Assembly (NCBI RefSeq): GCF_013408745.1
Contig: NZ_JACCBJ010000001.1
Span: forward strand, 2,294,001 to 2,358,000
Direction of reading: 5' to 3'
Length of the DNA: 64,000 nt
Source: Leifsonia soli
Lineage (GTDB): Bacteria > Actinomycetota > Actinomycetes > Actinomycetales > Microbacteriaceae
Below, in pieces: positions 45,052 through 52,527 of this stretch (position 1 is the first letter of the stretch; every line of letters begins with the position of its first letter). Made by a program: the position numbers and the translations under genes. Under the pieces are notes generated by a model that searched no databases, had not been told where the DNA came from, and saw only the letters and a list, made by a program, of their open reading frames with translations.

Positions 45052-45095
45052 GGGTTGCGGCGCGCGCGGTCATAGAACGCAGCGCGCTGCTCCCG

Positions 45096-45362
45096 TCAGT
45101 GGAGGCCGGCTGCCGCGGTGACGACCACTTCGAACACGTCGCCGTCGCCGACCGGGAAGTCGCCGATGACGTCGTGCTCACCGAGCGCGATCGGCTTGTC
45201 CGTGAGGCGCAGGCGCCACTCCGGGGGCATACGGATGCCGCGCTCGGTGAGCACGGCGTCGATGAGGTCGGACAGGCGCGCGAGGGTCACCGCGGTCGGA
45301 ACACGCAGGTCGAGCTGCTGCCCGGTGAACTCGAGGCTGATGTCGATGTGCCGGTCAGGCAT
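45096..45362 (-). CDS. esaB: Ubiquitin-like type VII protein EsaB/YukD
   Basis: An 88-residue protein with the beta-grasp pattern of YukD: IDISLEFTGQQLDLRVPTAVTLARLSDLIDAV and WRLRLTDKPIALGEHDVIGDFPVGDGDVFEVV. A standalone YukD is typical of T7SSb; mycobacterial systems carry the same fold fused to EccD. Its start overlaps the end of essA by 8 bases. It is convergent with esaA. Confidence 0.85.
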   Translation of the reverse strand: MPDRHIDISLEFTGQQLDLRVPTAVTLARLSDLIDAVLTERGIRMPPEWRLRLTDKPIALGEHDVIGDFPVGDGDVFEVVVTAAAGLH

Positions 45363-45909
45363 GCCTGCTCGCTCTCCGTGACGACCGTCTGAGGCCGAGA
45401 AAGGCCGCGAGCCCCGTGAGGGGAATGGCCGCCGCGACGAGAACGACGAGCCAGACGTCCGCACCCTGAGGTGCGCTGCGACGTTCGGCGCCAGGAATGG
45501 CCTGGTGGGAGTAGTCCTGAAACAGCCGTCCACGCGTTTCGGCGAACTGCTCGGTCGTCGCGGGGCCGGTCGTGCGGTCGAAGGCGACCTTCTCGGCGGC
45601 GCGCGCCAGTGCGTCCTTCGACTGCTCCGCCTGACGGGCTCGGTCATCCACTTCGGGGAGGAACAGCCGCCCCGTGACGGGGAAGTCCGCGTGTCCCCCC
45701 GCACTGATCCCTTCGTTGGAGATGACCTCCGGAATGAGGCGGAGGCTTCCATCGCCTGTGCCGCCGGCACCGGAGCCCGTGTCGGCGCCGGCGCCCGTGG
45801 CCGTGCAGGCGAACAGGCCGAGGCCCCCAGCGACGCTGAGGGCCACGGCCGCCACCCGCATCCGACGGGGCGGACGCTCAGAAGCCGAAACTCTGCGCAT
45901 CCTGGGCAT
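45355..45909 (-). CDS. essA: EssA-like type VII membrane protein
   Basis: A protein of about 184 residues. An N-terminal hydrophobic signal or membrane segment (VAAVALSVAGGLGLFACTATG; LFAC could be a weak lipobox) is followed by a polar, partly helical stretch (FLPEVDDRARQAEQSKDALARAAEKVAF) and a C-terminal membrane segment (VWLVVLVAAAIPLTGLAAFLG) with basic tail. That is the EssA layout, and the gene lies between esxA and esaB as in several T7SSb loci. Sequence similarity is weak by eye. The start is uncertain: ATG 45909 has GGAG nearby and overlaps esxA; 45900 and 45861 are alternatives. Confidence 0.65.
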   Translation of the reverse strand: MPRMRRVSASERPPRRMRVAAVALSVAGGLGLFACTATGAGADTGSGAGGTGDGSLRLIPEVISNEGISAGGHADFPVTGRLFLPEVDDRARQAEQSKDALARAAEKVAFDRTTGPATTEQFAETRGRLFQDYSHQAIPGAERRSAPQGADVWLVVLVAAAIPLTGLAAFLGLRRSSRRASRHA

Positions 45910-46168
45910 CGCGCTCCGCAACCGTGTCCGCGTACGAGTTGAGCTGCGTGTGGATGCTCTCGAGGAGCTGCTCGAACTGCTGCACGTTCGTGTAGAGCTG
46001 GTCGTACTGGTTCAGGTACGCCTCGAACGCCGCACCCTTCCACTCCTCGGCGATGGTGCTGTTCATGCTGTTGACCTTCTGAAGCGCGGACTCGATCTCA
46101 TCCTTCGCAGCGAGATACACCTGCGCCTGACTCTTCAGCTGCTCGGGAGTGACACTGATAATCGCCAT
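45878..46168 (-). CDS. esxA: WXG100 secreted protein EsxA
   Basis: A 96-residue helical hairpin protein: helix one VTPEQLKSQAQVYLAAKDEIESAL, the turn EEWKGAAF with the Trp-x-Gly motif near residue 43, and helix two ending in SYADTVAERDAQDAQSFGF. Size and motif are exact for WXG100. The end lacks a clear YxxxD/E signal except possibly YADTV. It is the first gene of the esxA-essA-esaB unit; a -10 TATTCT (46210-46205) gives a leader of about 30 bases and GAAAGG precedes the ATG. It would be exported by EssC, probably as a homodimer. Confidence 0.93.
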   Translation of the reverse strand: MAIISVTPEQLKSQAQVYLAAKDEIESALQKVNSMNSTIAEEWKGAAFEAYLNQYDQLYTNVQQFEQLLESIHTQLNSYADTVAERDAQDAQSFGF

Positions 46169-46258
46169 GATGGTACCTTTCCTCTGGAACTCATGTTCCG
46201 ATGCAGAATATCAAGGCAGTACCGTAACCCCACGGCCGCGTGACCGCAATGAGAAGGA

Positions 46259-46319
46259 CAGAGCTCCTGAGTTCTTCGACCGAATCGGTGGGAGACGATC
46301 GAGAAACTCAGGAGCTCTG
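46259..46319. terminator. Perfect 15-bp inverted repeat at the secretion locus/helicase boundary
   Basis: CAGAGCTCCTGAGTT (46259-46273) and its exact complement (46305-46319) flank a 31-base loop that holds a smaller dyad, ACCGA-A-TCGGT. It follows the helicase stop on the minus strand and lies 40 bases upstream of the esxA -10. Termination of helicase transcripts is the likely role; insulation or an operator is possible. Confidence 0.6.
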
Positions 46320-46334
46320 AGCGGGGAGCGTCGC

Positions 46335-48386
46335 TTACTGCGCGAGGGTGAGGAGCACGTCGTCGCCGGGGGCGGCCGGCACGAACTCGGCCTCGATCTC
46401 GGCGCGGCCGAGGAGGTCGTTCATGCGGCGCTGGCGCTGCTTCGGGATGAGGGTGACGACGGTGCCCTGCTTGCCGGCGCGGCCGGTGCGGCCGGAGCGG
46501 TGCAGGTACGTCTTGTACTCGTCCGGAGCATCGGCCTGGATGACCAGGTCGATGTCGTCGACGTGGATGCCGCGGGCAGCCACATCCGTCGCGACCAGAA
46601 CATTCACGCGGCCGCTGGTGAGCTGCGCGAGGTTGCGGGTGCGGCGGGACTGGTTCAGGTCGCCGTGGAGGCTGACAGCGGGGATGCCGGCATCCTCCAG
46701 CTGGTCGGCCAGCATCTCGGCGAAGGCGCGGGTGCGGGCGAAGACCAAGGTCTTGCCGTCGCGGTCGGCCAGCTGCTCGATGATGGCGCCCTTGTCGCGG
46801 TGCTCGATCACGAGCACGCGGTGGTCGATGGTCGAGGACGCCTGGTCCTCGCCCGCGACCTCGTGGACGGCCGGGTCGACGAGGAACTCGTCCACCAGCT
46901 TCGCGACGCCCGAGTCGAGGGTCGCCGAGAAGAGCAGCTTCTGGCCGCCCTCGGCCGTGTGGCGCAGGATGCGCTGGACCGGCTCCAGGAAGCCGAGGTC
47001 GCACATGTGGTCGGCCTCGTCGAGGACGGTGATCTGCACCTCGCTGAGGTCCAGACGTCCCTGCTCGACCAGGTCCTCGATGCGGCCGGGGGTGCCGATC
47101 ACGATGTCGACGCCGCGCTGCAGCGCACCCACCTGACGACCCTGCGGCACGCCGCCGTAGATCTGGGTGGTGAACAGGCCCACGCTGCGGGCGATGGGCT
47201 GGACGGTGCGGTCGATCTGCAGGGCGAGCTCGCGCGTCGGCGCCAGGATGAGGGCGCGGGGCGCGCGGCCGAGCTGACGCTTGCCGCCGGACTTGCCGGA
47301 CTCGGCCCACAGCTGCATGAGGCGCTCCGCGAGCGGCGCGCCGAACGCGATGGTCTTGCCGGAGCCGGTTCGGCCGCGGCCGAGCACATCCTTGCCTGCG
47401 AGCACGTCGGGAAGGGTCGCCGCCTGGATCGGGAACGGCTTGTCGGCGCCGAGCTCGGCAAGGGCACGCACGATGTTGCCGCCGAGGCCCAGGTCGCCGA
47501 AGGTCACGCCGTCGACGTCCTCCGCCTGGATGGCGTCCGCCTCGAGGCGCTCGAGAACGACGTCGTCGGTCGGCACGAAGGCCGGCTTCTCGTCGCGCGA
47601 CGGGTAGAAGTCCGAATCGCGGCGCGGACGCTCGGCCCGGTCGTCGAACTGACGACGCGGGCGGTCGGAACGGTCGCCGAAGTCGCGGCGCGGACGGTCG
47701 TCGTACTCACGACGCGGACGCTCGGCCCGGTCGCCGAAGTCACGGCGTGGACGCTCCGTGCGGTCGCCGAAGTCGCGGCGCGGACGGTCGTCGTACTCAC
47801 GACGCGGACGCTCGGCCCGGTCGCCGAAGTCACGGCGCGGACGGTCGTCGTACTCACGACGCGGACGCTCGGCCCGGTCGCCGAAGTCGCGACGCGGACG
47901 CTCGGTCCGGTCGCCGAAATCACTGCGCGGACGGTCGGTGCGCTCCGTGCGCTCCGTGCGGTCGCCGAAGTCCCGACGCGGACGGTCGTCGTACTCACGA
48001 CGCGGACGCTCGGCACGGTCACCGAAATCCCGACGCGGACGGTCGGCACGGTCGTCGAAGGAGCGGCGCGGGCGGTCGTCGCCGTCGCGGCGGGGACGGT
48101 CCTGACGCGGAGCGCGCTCCTCCCACACCCGCTCGGTGCGGCGCGCATCCTTGCCGCGGGGCTCCCAGTTGGGTCGCTCGCCGCGGCCGCGGCCTGCGCT
48201 GTCGTCACGGGTGCCGTAAGTGGAGCGGCCGCGTGCGGCGCGCTCGTCGGCGCTCCAGCGGGGCTTCTTGCCCGCGGCGGGCTCCTCGGCGCGGTAGCCG
48301 CGGTGCTTGGGGCTGGGGTTGCTGCTCTTGGGCGCAGCGCCGCGGGACGGCTTCTGCGATCGTCGGTCGTTGTTGTATCCGGGCAT
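46335..48386 (-). CDS. DEAD-box RNA helicase with repeat-rich basic N-terminal tail
   Basis: A 683-residue ATP-dependent RNA helicase. The catalytic core (residues about 275-683) has the Q motif, motif I GRTGSGKT (about 338), PTRELA, motif II VLDEADH (about 454), motif III SAT, and motif VI HRSGRTGRAGK. Residues 1-270 are disordered and dominated by some 15 near-identical DRPRRDFGDR/ERPRREYDDR units, a charged RNA-binding tail akin to RGG regions. The tail lies at the N-terminus, whereas DeaD/CsdA-type helicases carry theirs at the C-terminus. The ATG at 48386 has AGGAAGAA; one 21 bases earlier does not. Role in RNA unwinding at low temperature is plausible. Confidence 0.9.
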   Translation of the reverse strand: MPGYNNDRRSQKPSRGAAPKSSNPSPKHRGYRAEEPAAGKKPRWSADERAARGRSTYGTRDDSAGRGRGERPNWEPRGKDARRTERVWEERAPRQDRPRRDGDDRPRRSFDDRADRPRRDFGDRAERPRREYDDRPRRDFGDRTERTERTDRPRSDFGDRTERPRRDFGDRAERPRREYDDRPRRDFGDRAERPRREYDDRPRRDFGDRTERPRRDFGDRAERPRREYDDRPRRDFGDRSDRPRRQFDDRAERPRRDSDFYPSRDEKPAFVPTDDVVLERLEADAIQAEDVDGVTFGDLGLGGNIVRALAELGADKPFPIQAATLPDVLAGKDVLGRGRTGSGKTIAFGAPLAERLMQLWAESGKSGGKRQLGRAPRALILAPTRELALQIDRTVQPIARSVGLFTTQIYGGVPQGRQVGALQRGVDIVIGTPGRIEDLVEQGRLDLSEVQITVLDEADHMCDLGFLEPVQRILRHTAEGGQKLLFSATLDSGVAKLVDEFLVDPAVHEVAGEDQASSTIDHRVLVIEHRDKGAIIEQLADRDGKTLVFARTRAFAEMLADQLEDAGIPAVSLHGDLNQSRRTRNLAQLTSGRVNVLVATDVAARGIHVDDIDLVIQADAPDEYKTYLHRSGRTGRAGKQGTVVTLIPKQRQRRMNDLLGRAEIEAEFVPAAPGDDVLLTLAQ
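47625..48080 (-). repeat. Coding tandem repeats in the helicase gene
   Basis: About 455 bp made of 30-bp or 60-bp units with very high DNA identity, e.g. successive GACGCGGACGCTCGGC and GGCGCGGACGGTCGTC cores on the plus strand. Unit number may vary by slippage. There are no unique spacers, so it is not a CRISPR array. Confidence 0.9.
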
Positions 48387-48538
48387 GGATGTTCTTCCTG
48401 GGTTCATGTCGAGTGCGCGGCGGCACGCCGCAGCGCACCGGATGAATCCCGGGCGAACTGTGTCCGGGGCCGTTCACGATTGTGTGATCCCTGCCACTGA
48501 TCGGGGAGGGAACCGGCCCGCTTGACTTACAAACCCAT

Positions 48539-48555
48539 CTGCGCAGATCGCGCAG
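48539..48555. promoter_or_regulatory. Inverted repeat in the helicase promoter region
   Basis: CTGCGC-AGATC-GCGCAG lies directly after a consensus TTGACA when read toward the helicase (minus strand), i.e. in the -35/-10 spacer position. No good -10 is placed 17 bases later, so the promoter is uncertain; the dyad is an operator candidate. The rest of 48387-48652 appears non-coding. Confidence 0.4.
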
Positions 48556-48652
48556 TGTCAAGAGCCGACTTGTCAACGATAGTGCATGGATGCTGAGAAC
48601 GGGCTGCCGATCGCCCTCCGTGCGCGTCGAGGGGCGGGGTATACAGGGAGGT

Positions 48653-50206
48653 ATGACAGCCCCCTCCGCGACAAGGCCCTCCGCGAACAGCCTCGACGCC
48701 GTCGTGATCGGGTCGGGCCCGAACGGTCTGTCCGCTGCTGTGACGCTCGCCCGCGCCGGCCTCTCCGTGCGCGTCTACGAGCGCAACGCGACCGTGGGCG
48801 GCGGCCTGCGCACGGAGGAGCTGACGCTCCCCGGCTTCCGCCACGATGTCTGTTCCGCCGTGCATCCCCTCGCTCTCGCCTCCGGCTTCTTCCGTCGGTT
48901 CGGGCTGGAGAAGCGCGTGCCCTTCATCGTGCCGACGGCGTCGTACGGCAACCCGCTGGCGGGCGGCCGCGTCGCGATGGCGTACCGGGACCTGGAGCGA
49001 ACCGCCGATGCCCTGGGGGTCGACGGTCCGGCCTGGCGTGCGCTGCTCGGACCGCTGGTCGCCGACGCGGACGCCGTCGCCCAGTTCACCGGATCGCAGT
49101 TGCTCCAGCTGCCTCGGCATCCGTTCGTGGCCGCTCGGTTCGGGCTGACCGCCATCGCCCAGGGCGGCCCGTGGTGGGACCTTCCGTTCCGGACCGAGGC
49201 GCCCGGCGCTCTGCTCTCGGGCGTCTTCGCCCACACGACCGTGCCCCTGCCGAGCGTCGCCGGCGCGGCCGCCGGGCTCACCCTCGCGACCTACGCGCAC
49301 GCCCGCGGCTGGCCCGTCCCGGTCGGCGGCAGCCAGGCGATCGCCGACGCGATGGTCGCCGACATCGTGGCCAACGGCGGCGAGATCGTCACCGACACCC
49401 CGGTCGCGTCGCTCGCCGAGCTCCCGGACTCGCGGATCGTCGTCTTCGACACCCACGTGAAGTCCGCAGTCGACCTGGCCGCCGACCGGCTGCCCGGCAG
49501 CTACCTGCGGCGCATCTCCCGGTTCCGCGACGGCAACGGCGTCTTCAAAGCCGACTTCGCACTCTCCGGCCCGGTACCGTGGGCGAACCCGGAGCTGAAC
49601 GAGACGGCCACCGTGCACCTGGGCGGATCGCGTCGCGAGGTCGCTCGCGCGGAGAACGCCGTCGCGTCGGGCCGGACCAGCGACGCTCCGTACGTGCTCG
49701 TCTCCCAGCCGTCGCTCTTCGACGGGACGCGGGCGCCCGCGGGGAAGCACGTGCTGTGGACGTACACGCACGTCCCGCGCGGTTCGACCGAGGACCAGAC
49801 CGAGGCGATCATCCGCCGCATCGAGGAGTTCGCTCCCGGCTTCCGCGATCTCATCATCGGGACGGCGACCAAGAACGCGGTGCAGATGGAGCAGCACGAC
49901 CCCAACTACATCGGCGGGGACATCTCCGCGGGCGCACCGGACTTCGGTCAGCTGGTGGCCCGTCCCGTCCTGTCGGCGGATCCCTGGCGGATGCCGGGTC
50001 GCGGGCTGTACCTGGCCTCCTCCTCCGCGGCTCCCGGACCGGGCGTCCACGGTCTCGGCGGGTACTACGCCGCGCGCAGCGCCCTGCGCCACGAGTTCGG
50101 CTTCACCCGGATGCCGGACCTCGCCCCCGGGCCCGGCCAGACCATCGCACGGCCCGTCGACGCCCTGCCCGACCCCGCCCATCCCCACGAGCTTCCGGAG
50201 CAGTGA
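48653..50206 (+). CDS. Phytoene desaturase-like FAD oxidoreductase (NAD(P)/FAD-dependent)
   Basis: A 517-residue flavoprotein of the CrtI/carotenoid-isomerase superfamily. The dinucleotide fold is AVVIGSGPNGLSAAVTLARAG (split here) with RVYERNATVGGGLRTEE, and the C-terminal FAD contact is PGRGLYLASSSAAPGPGVHGLGG with YYAARSAL. Conserved features match the 'NAD(P)/FAD-dependent oxidoreductase, PYROXD2-like' branch rather than a true phytoene desaturase, and no carotenoid genes are nearby. TATACA at 48640-48645 stands seven bases from the ATG, overlapped by GGGAGG, so both leaderless and short-leader starts are possible. It is followed after 2 bp by an SRPBCC gene. Confidence 0.82.
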   Translation: MTAPSATRPSANSLDAVVIGSGPNGLSAAVTLARAGLSVRVYERNATVGGGLRTEELTLPGFRHDVCSAVHPLALASGFFRRFGLEKRVPFIVPTASYGNPLAGGRVAMAYRDLERTADALGVDGPAWRALLGPLVADADAVAQFTGSQLLQLPRHPFVAARFGLTAIAQGGPWWDLPFRTEAPGALLSGVFAHTTVPLPSVAGAAAGLTLATYAHARGWPVPVGGSQAIADAMVADIVANGGEIVTDTPVASLAELPDSRIVVFDTHVKSAVDLAADRLPGSYLRRISRFRDGNGVFKADFALSGPVPWANPELNETATVHLGGSRREVARAENAVASGRTSDAPYVLVSQPSLFDGTRAPAGKHVLWTYTHVPRGSTEDQTEAIIRRIEEFAPGFRDLIIGTATKNAVQMEQHDPNYIGGDISAGAPDFGQLVARPVLSADPWRMPGRGLYLASSSAAPGPGVHGLGGYYAARSALRHEFGFTRMPDLAPGPGQTIARPVDALPDPAHPHELPEQ

Positions 50207-50208
50207 AC

Positions 50209-50649
50209 ATGTCTGTCAACGTCCGCCGCATGGCCTGCACGCCGGACGAGGTCTTCGCCGTCCTCGCCGACCCCTGGGTGTACCCGACGTGGGTCGTCGG
50301 AGCGTCGCGCCTGCGCGCGACCGACAGCCGGTATCCGGCCGTCGGATCGCGCCTCCACCACTCCATCGGGGTCTGGCCGCTCGTGCTCAACGACGAGACG
50401 CGCGTCGACGAGTGGGATCCGCCGCGACGGATGGTGCTCGAGGCGAAGACGCGCCCGTTCGGCTCCGAGCGCGTGATCATCGACGTGAAGCCGCGCGGCG
50501 TTGGCTGCGTCGTGCGGATGGAGGAGTTCCCGGAGTCGGGGCCGGTGACCCTCATCCCGGACGCCGTGGCCGATGCCATCCTCCACGTGCGCAACGCGGA
50601 GGCTCTGCGCCGCCTGGAGTGGGCGGCGCGAGGGCGCGCCGTGCAGTGA
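50209..50649 (+). CDS. SRPBCC-family (polyketide cyclase/START-like) protein
   Basis: A 146-residue protein with the START-like pattern: SVNVRRMACTPDEVFAVLADPWVYPTWVVG, TDSRYPAVGSRLHHS, and a C-terminal long helix (NAEALRRLEWAARG). Such proteins hold a hydrophobic ligand in a deep pocket. The ATG follows the flavoprotein stop by 2 bp with GGAG eight bases upstream, so the two are co-transcribed and may act on the same lipid-like substrate. Ligand unknown. Confidence 0.8.
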   Translation: MSVNVRRMACTPDEVFAVLADPWVYPTWVVGASRLRATDSRYPAVGSRLHHSIGVWPLVLNDETRVDEWDPPRRMVLEAKTRPFGSERVIIDVKPRGVGCVVRMEEFPESGPVTLIPDAVADAILHVRNAEALRRLEWAARGRAVQ

Positions 50650-50686
50650 CGGCGCGCCCTCCTCTCCGACGCTGACACCGGCCGGA

Positions 50687-51118
50687 TCAGCCGGCCGACA
50701 CCGCCTTCGTCTCGCTGGAGCCCGACGACTCCACGGCGATCTTGCGCGGCTTCGCCCGCTCGGCCACCGGGATGATGACGCTGAGCACTCCGTTGTCGTA
50801 CGACGCGGTGATGCCGTCGGGATCGACGTCGTCGCCGATCGTGAACTGCCGCATGTAGGCGCCGTACGGGCGCTCCTGGGCGAGCCAGCGGGCGCCGTCG
50901 CGGTCGGCCGCGCTGCGCACCGCCCGGATGGTGAGCAGGTGCCCGTCGACGTCGACGTCGACCGACGCCGGATCGGCGCCGGGGAGGTCGGCGTTCAGGA
51001 TGTAACGCTCACCCTCGCGGAACAGATCGACCGGCATGATGCGCGGCTGACGGCTGGTGTCGAAGATGCTCTGCGCGATCCGGTCCAGCTGGGAGAAAGG
51101 ATCGAACGACATGGCCAT
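50687..51118 (-). CDS. Hsp20/alpha-crystallin small heat-shock protein
   Basis: A 143-residue chaperone. The alpha-crystallin domain spans about residues 30-125 (VDLFREGERYILNADLPGADPASVDVDVDGHLLTIRAVR, shown in short by LNADLPGA) and ends with the beta-strand SYDNGVLSVIIPVAE; a C-terminal tail with RKIAVESS supplies the I-x-V-type anchor. It holds unfolding proteins in a refoldable state. AAGGGG precedes the ATG. The promoter is overlapped by a CIRCE-like operator, so HrcA control is likely. Confidence 0.92.
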   Translation of the reverse strand: MAMSFDPFSQLDRIAQSIFDTSRQPRIMPVDLFREGERYILNADLPGADPASVDVDVDGHLLTIRAVRSAADRDGARWLAQERPYGAYMRQFTIGDDVDPDGITASYDNGVLSVIIPVAERAKPRKIAVESSGSSETKAVSAG

Positions 51119-51183
51119 TGGATGTACCCCTTTCTTCTGGATCACCTGGTGAGAGGCCCTTTGCACTCTCTTTTCGACCACAG

Positions 51184-51213
51184 ATTTTAGCACTCTCCCC
51201 CAGGGAGTGCCAG
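51184..51213 (-). promoter_or_regulatory. CIRCE-like operator overlapping the hsp20 promoter
   Basis: TTAGCACTC, nine bases, GAGTGCCAG (51187-51213) matches the HrcA-bound CIRCE element TTAGCACTC-N9-GAGTGCTAA in all but two positions. Read toward hsp20, TGGCAC (51212-51207) and TAAAAT (51189-51184) form -35 and -10 boxes 17 bases apart, so a bound repressor would cover the whole promoter. hrcA is not in the window. Confidence 0.8.
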
Positions 51214-51300
51214 GGCGCTCCGACCCTGTCAACCCGCTTCCGCAGGCTCCGGCATGGGCCTACCGTCGGGGACGTCCGATCGAATGGAAGGGACCCCATC

Positions 51301-51906
51301 GTGGCCGTCAGCCAGTCCAAGACGAGCACTAAGAGCACCGCGAGCACTAAGAGCACCGCGAAGAAGAGCACCCAGAAGACAGCGCCCGTACGCCGGACCG
51401 CCGCCGTCGGCGTCGCCCCGACCCGCCGTGAGCACGCCGAGCACGGCTTCGTCGCCTCCGCGGAGCTGGCGCGGCACCTCCAGCGCGTGCACGTCGACCT
51501 GATCGAGTTGCACCTGCAGGGCAAGCAGGCGCACTGGAACGTGGTCGGACGCAACTTCCGCGACCTGCACCTCCAGCTCGACGAGATCGTCGAAGCGGCG
51601 CGAGAGTTCAGCGATGTCATCGCCGAGCGACTGCGCGCCCTCCACGCGACCCCGGACGGGCGGAGCGCGACGGTGGCGGAGCAGACCAGCCTCCCCGAGT
51701 TCCCCAACGGAGAGGTCGACACGACCGAGACCGTCGACCTGATCACCGAGCGCCTCGAAGCGGTCGTCCGCACCATGCGCGACGTGCACGACGACGTGGA
51801 CGAGGAGGACCCGACCTCCGCGGACCTCCTCCACGCGATCATCGAGCGCCTCGAGCAGTACGCCTGGATGGTGAGCGCCGAGAACCGGACGCCCAGCCGG
51901 GTCTGA
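51301..51906 (+). CDS. dps: Dps-family ferritin-like DNA-binding protein
   Basis: A 201-residue Dps. Residues 50-195 carry the four-helix ferritin-like core; the ferroxidase ligands are in LQGKQAHWNVVGRNFRDLHLQLDEIVE (His, then Asp and Glu; quoted parts HWNV and LDEIVE). The N-terminal 45 residues are Ser/Thr/Lys/Ala-rich with a repeat STKSTA(S), encoded by near-identical DNA units, and form a basic tail suited to DNA binding. It stores iron and protects DNA in stress. The GTG at 51301 is preceded by GGAAGGG. It is divergent from hsp20 with 182 bp between. Confidence 0.88.
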   Translation: MAVSQSKTSTKSTASTKSTAKKSTQKTAPVRRTAAVGVAPTRREHAEHGFVASAELARHLQRVHVDLIELHLQGKQAHWNVVGRNFRDLHLQLDEIVEAAREFSDVIAERLRALHATPDGRSATVAEQTSLPEFPNGEVDTTETVDLITERLEAVVRTMRDVHDDVDEEDPTSADLLHAIIERLEQYAWMVSAENRTPSRV

Positions 51907-51915
51907 TCGCCGCGC

Positions 51916-51961
51916 CAGGGCGGGTCGCCGGCCGGGGCGGGTCGCCGGCCGGCCCGCCCTG
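51916..51961. terminator. GC-rich hairpin and short direct repeat after dps
   Basis: CAGGGCGGG near the left end pairs with CCCGCCCTG at the right end, and GGGCGGGTCGCCGGCC occurs twice inside. It follows the dps stop by 10 bp. No U-tract. Confidence 0.5.
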
Positions 51962-51996
51962 CGGACACCGGAAACACCGGCGACACACGCCGCCGC

Positions 51997-52009
51997 TAGC
52001 ATCGACGCA
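51997..52009 (+). promoter_or_regulatory. -10 element of a likely leaderless promoter
   Basis: TAGCAT (51997-52002) lies six bases before the ATG of the acetyltransferase gene, with no ribosome binding site. Confidence 0.45.
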
Positions 52010-52521
52010 TGCCGATCGAGATCCGCCCAGAGCCGGCGCGCCAGCCGGAGGTCGAGGAGCTGCTGCGGCTGAGCGACGAGTTCGCCTTCGCGCTGTACCC
52101 GGCCGAGAGCTGCCACCTGCTGGATGTGTCCGAGCTCGAGCGTCCGGGCGTCACGGTCTTCGTCGCGCGCGTCGACGGGCTTGCGCTGGGGATCGCCGCG
52201 CTGGTCGCCGGCGCCCGGCCCGACGCCCTCACCGATGCCGACGCCCTCGCCGATGCCGGTGCCCGCGCCGAGCTGAAGCGGATGTTCGTGCACGAGGACG
52301 CGCGGGGTCAGGGGCTCGCGCGCAGCCTCCTCGGCGCGGTCGAGGCCGCGGCCGCCGATGCGGGGATCGCCGAGCTGCGCCTGGAGACCGGTCCGCTGCA
52401 GCACGCCGCGATCGCGCTGTACGAGCGCTCGGGCTATGCGCGCATCCCCAACTTCGGGGCCTACGTCGACGATCCGTGGTCGGTCTGCTACGCCAAATCG
52501 CTCGCGGTTCCCACCCGCTAG
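52009..52521 (+). CDS. GNAT-family N-acetyltransferase
   Basis: A 170-residue acetyltransferase. The acetyl-CoA binding motif A is LKRMFVHEDARGQGLARSLLGAVEAAA (key part RGQGLAR), followed by the motif B region LRLETGPLQHAAIALYERSGYARIPNFGAY. It resembles the PhnO/YsnE-like cytoplasmic branch. The substrate is not evident. It is convergent with iclR, 6 bp apart, so termination must overlap. Confidence 0.85.
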   Translation: MPIEIRPEPARQPEVEELLRLSDEFAFALYPAESCHLLDVSELERPGVTVFVARVDGLALGIAALVAGARPDALTDADALADAGARAELKRMFVHEDARGQGLARSLLGAVEAAAADAGIAELRLETGPLQHAAIALYERSGYARIPNFGAYVDDPWSVCYAKSLAVPTR

Positions 52522-52527
52522 CGGCCG

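Noticed and set aside
32076-46168. A prophage or integrative element carrying the secretion locus.
   Set aside because: No integrase, attachment repeats, tRNA or phage structural genes were found at either edge; the 15-bp inverted repeat on the right has no matching copy seen on the left.
47625-48080. Regular repeats that might be a CRISPR array.
   Set aside because: The repeats are coding, contiguous and have no unique spacers; they encode DRPRRDFGDR-type units in a helicase.
48653-50206. Carotenoid biosynthesis (phytoene desaturase).
   Set aside because: No crtE, crtB or related genes are nearby and the sequence looks closer to general NAD(P)/FAD oxidoreductases of the superfamily.
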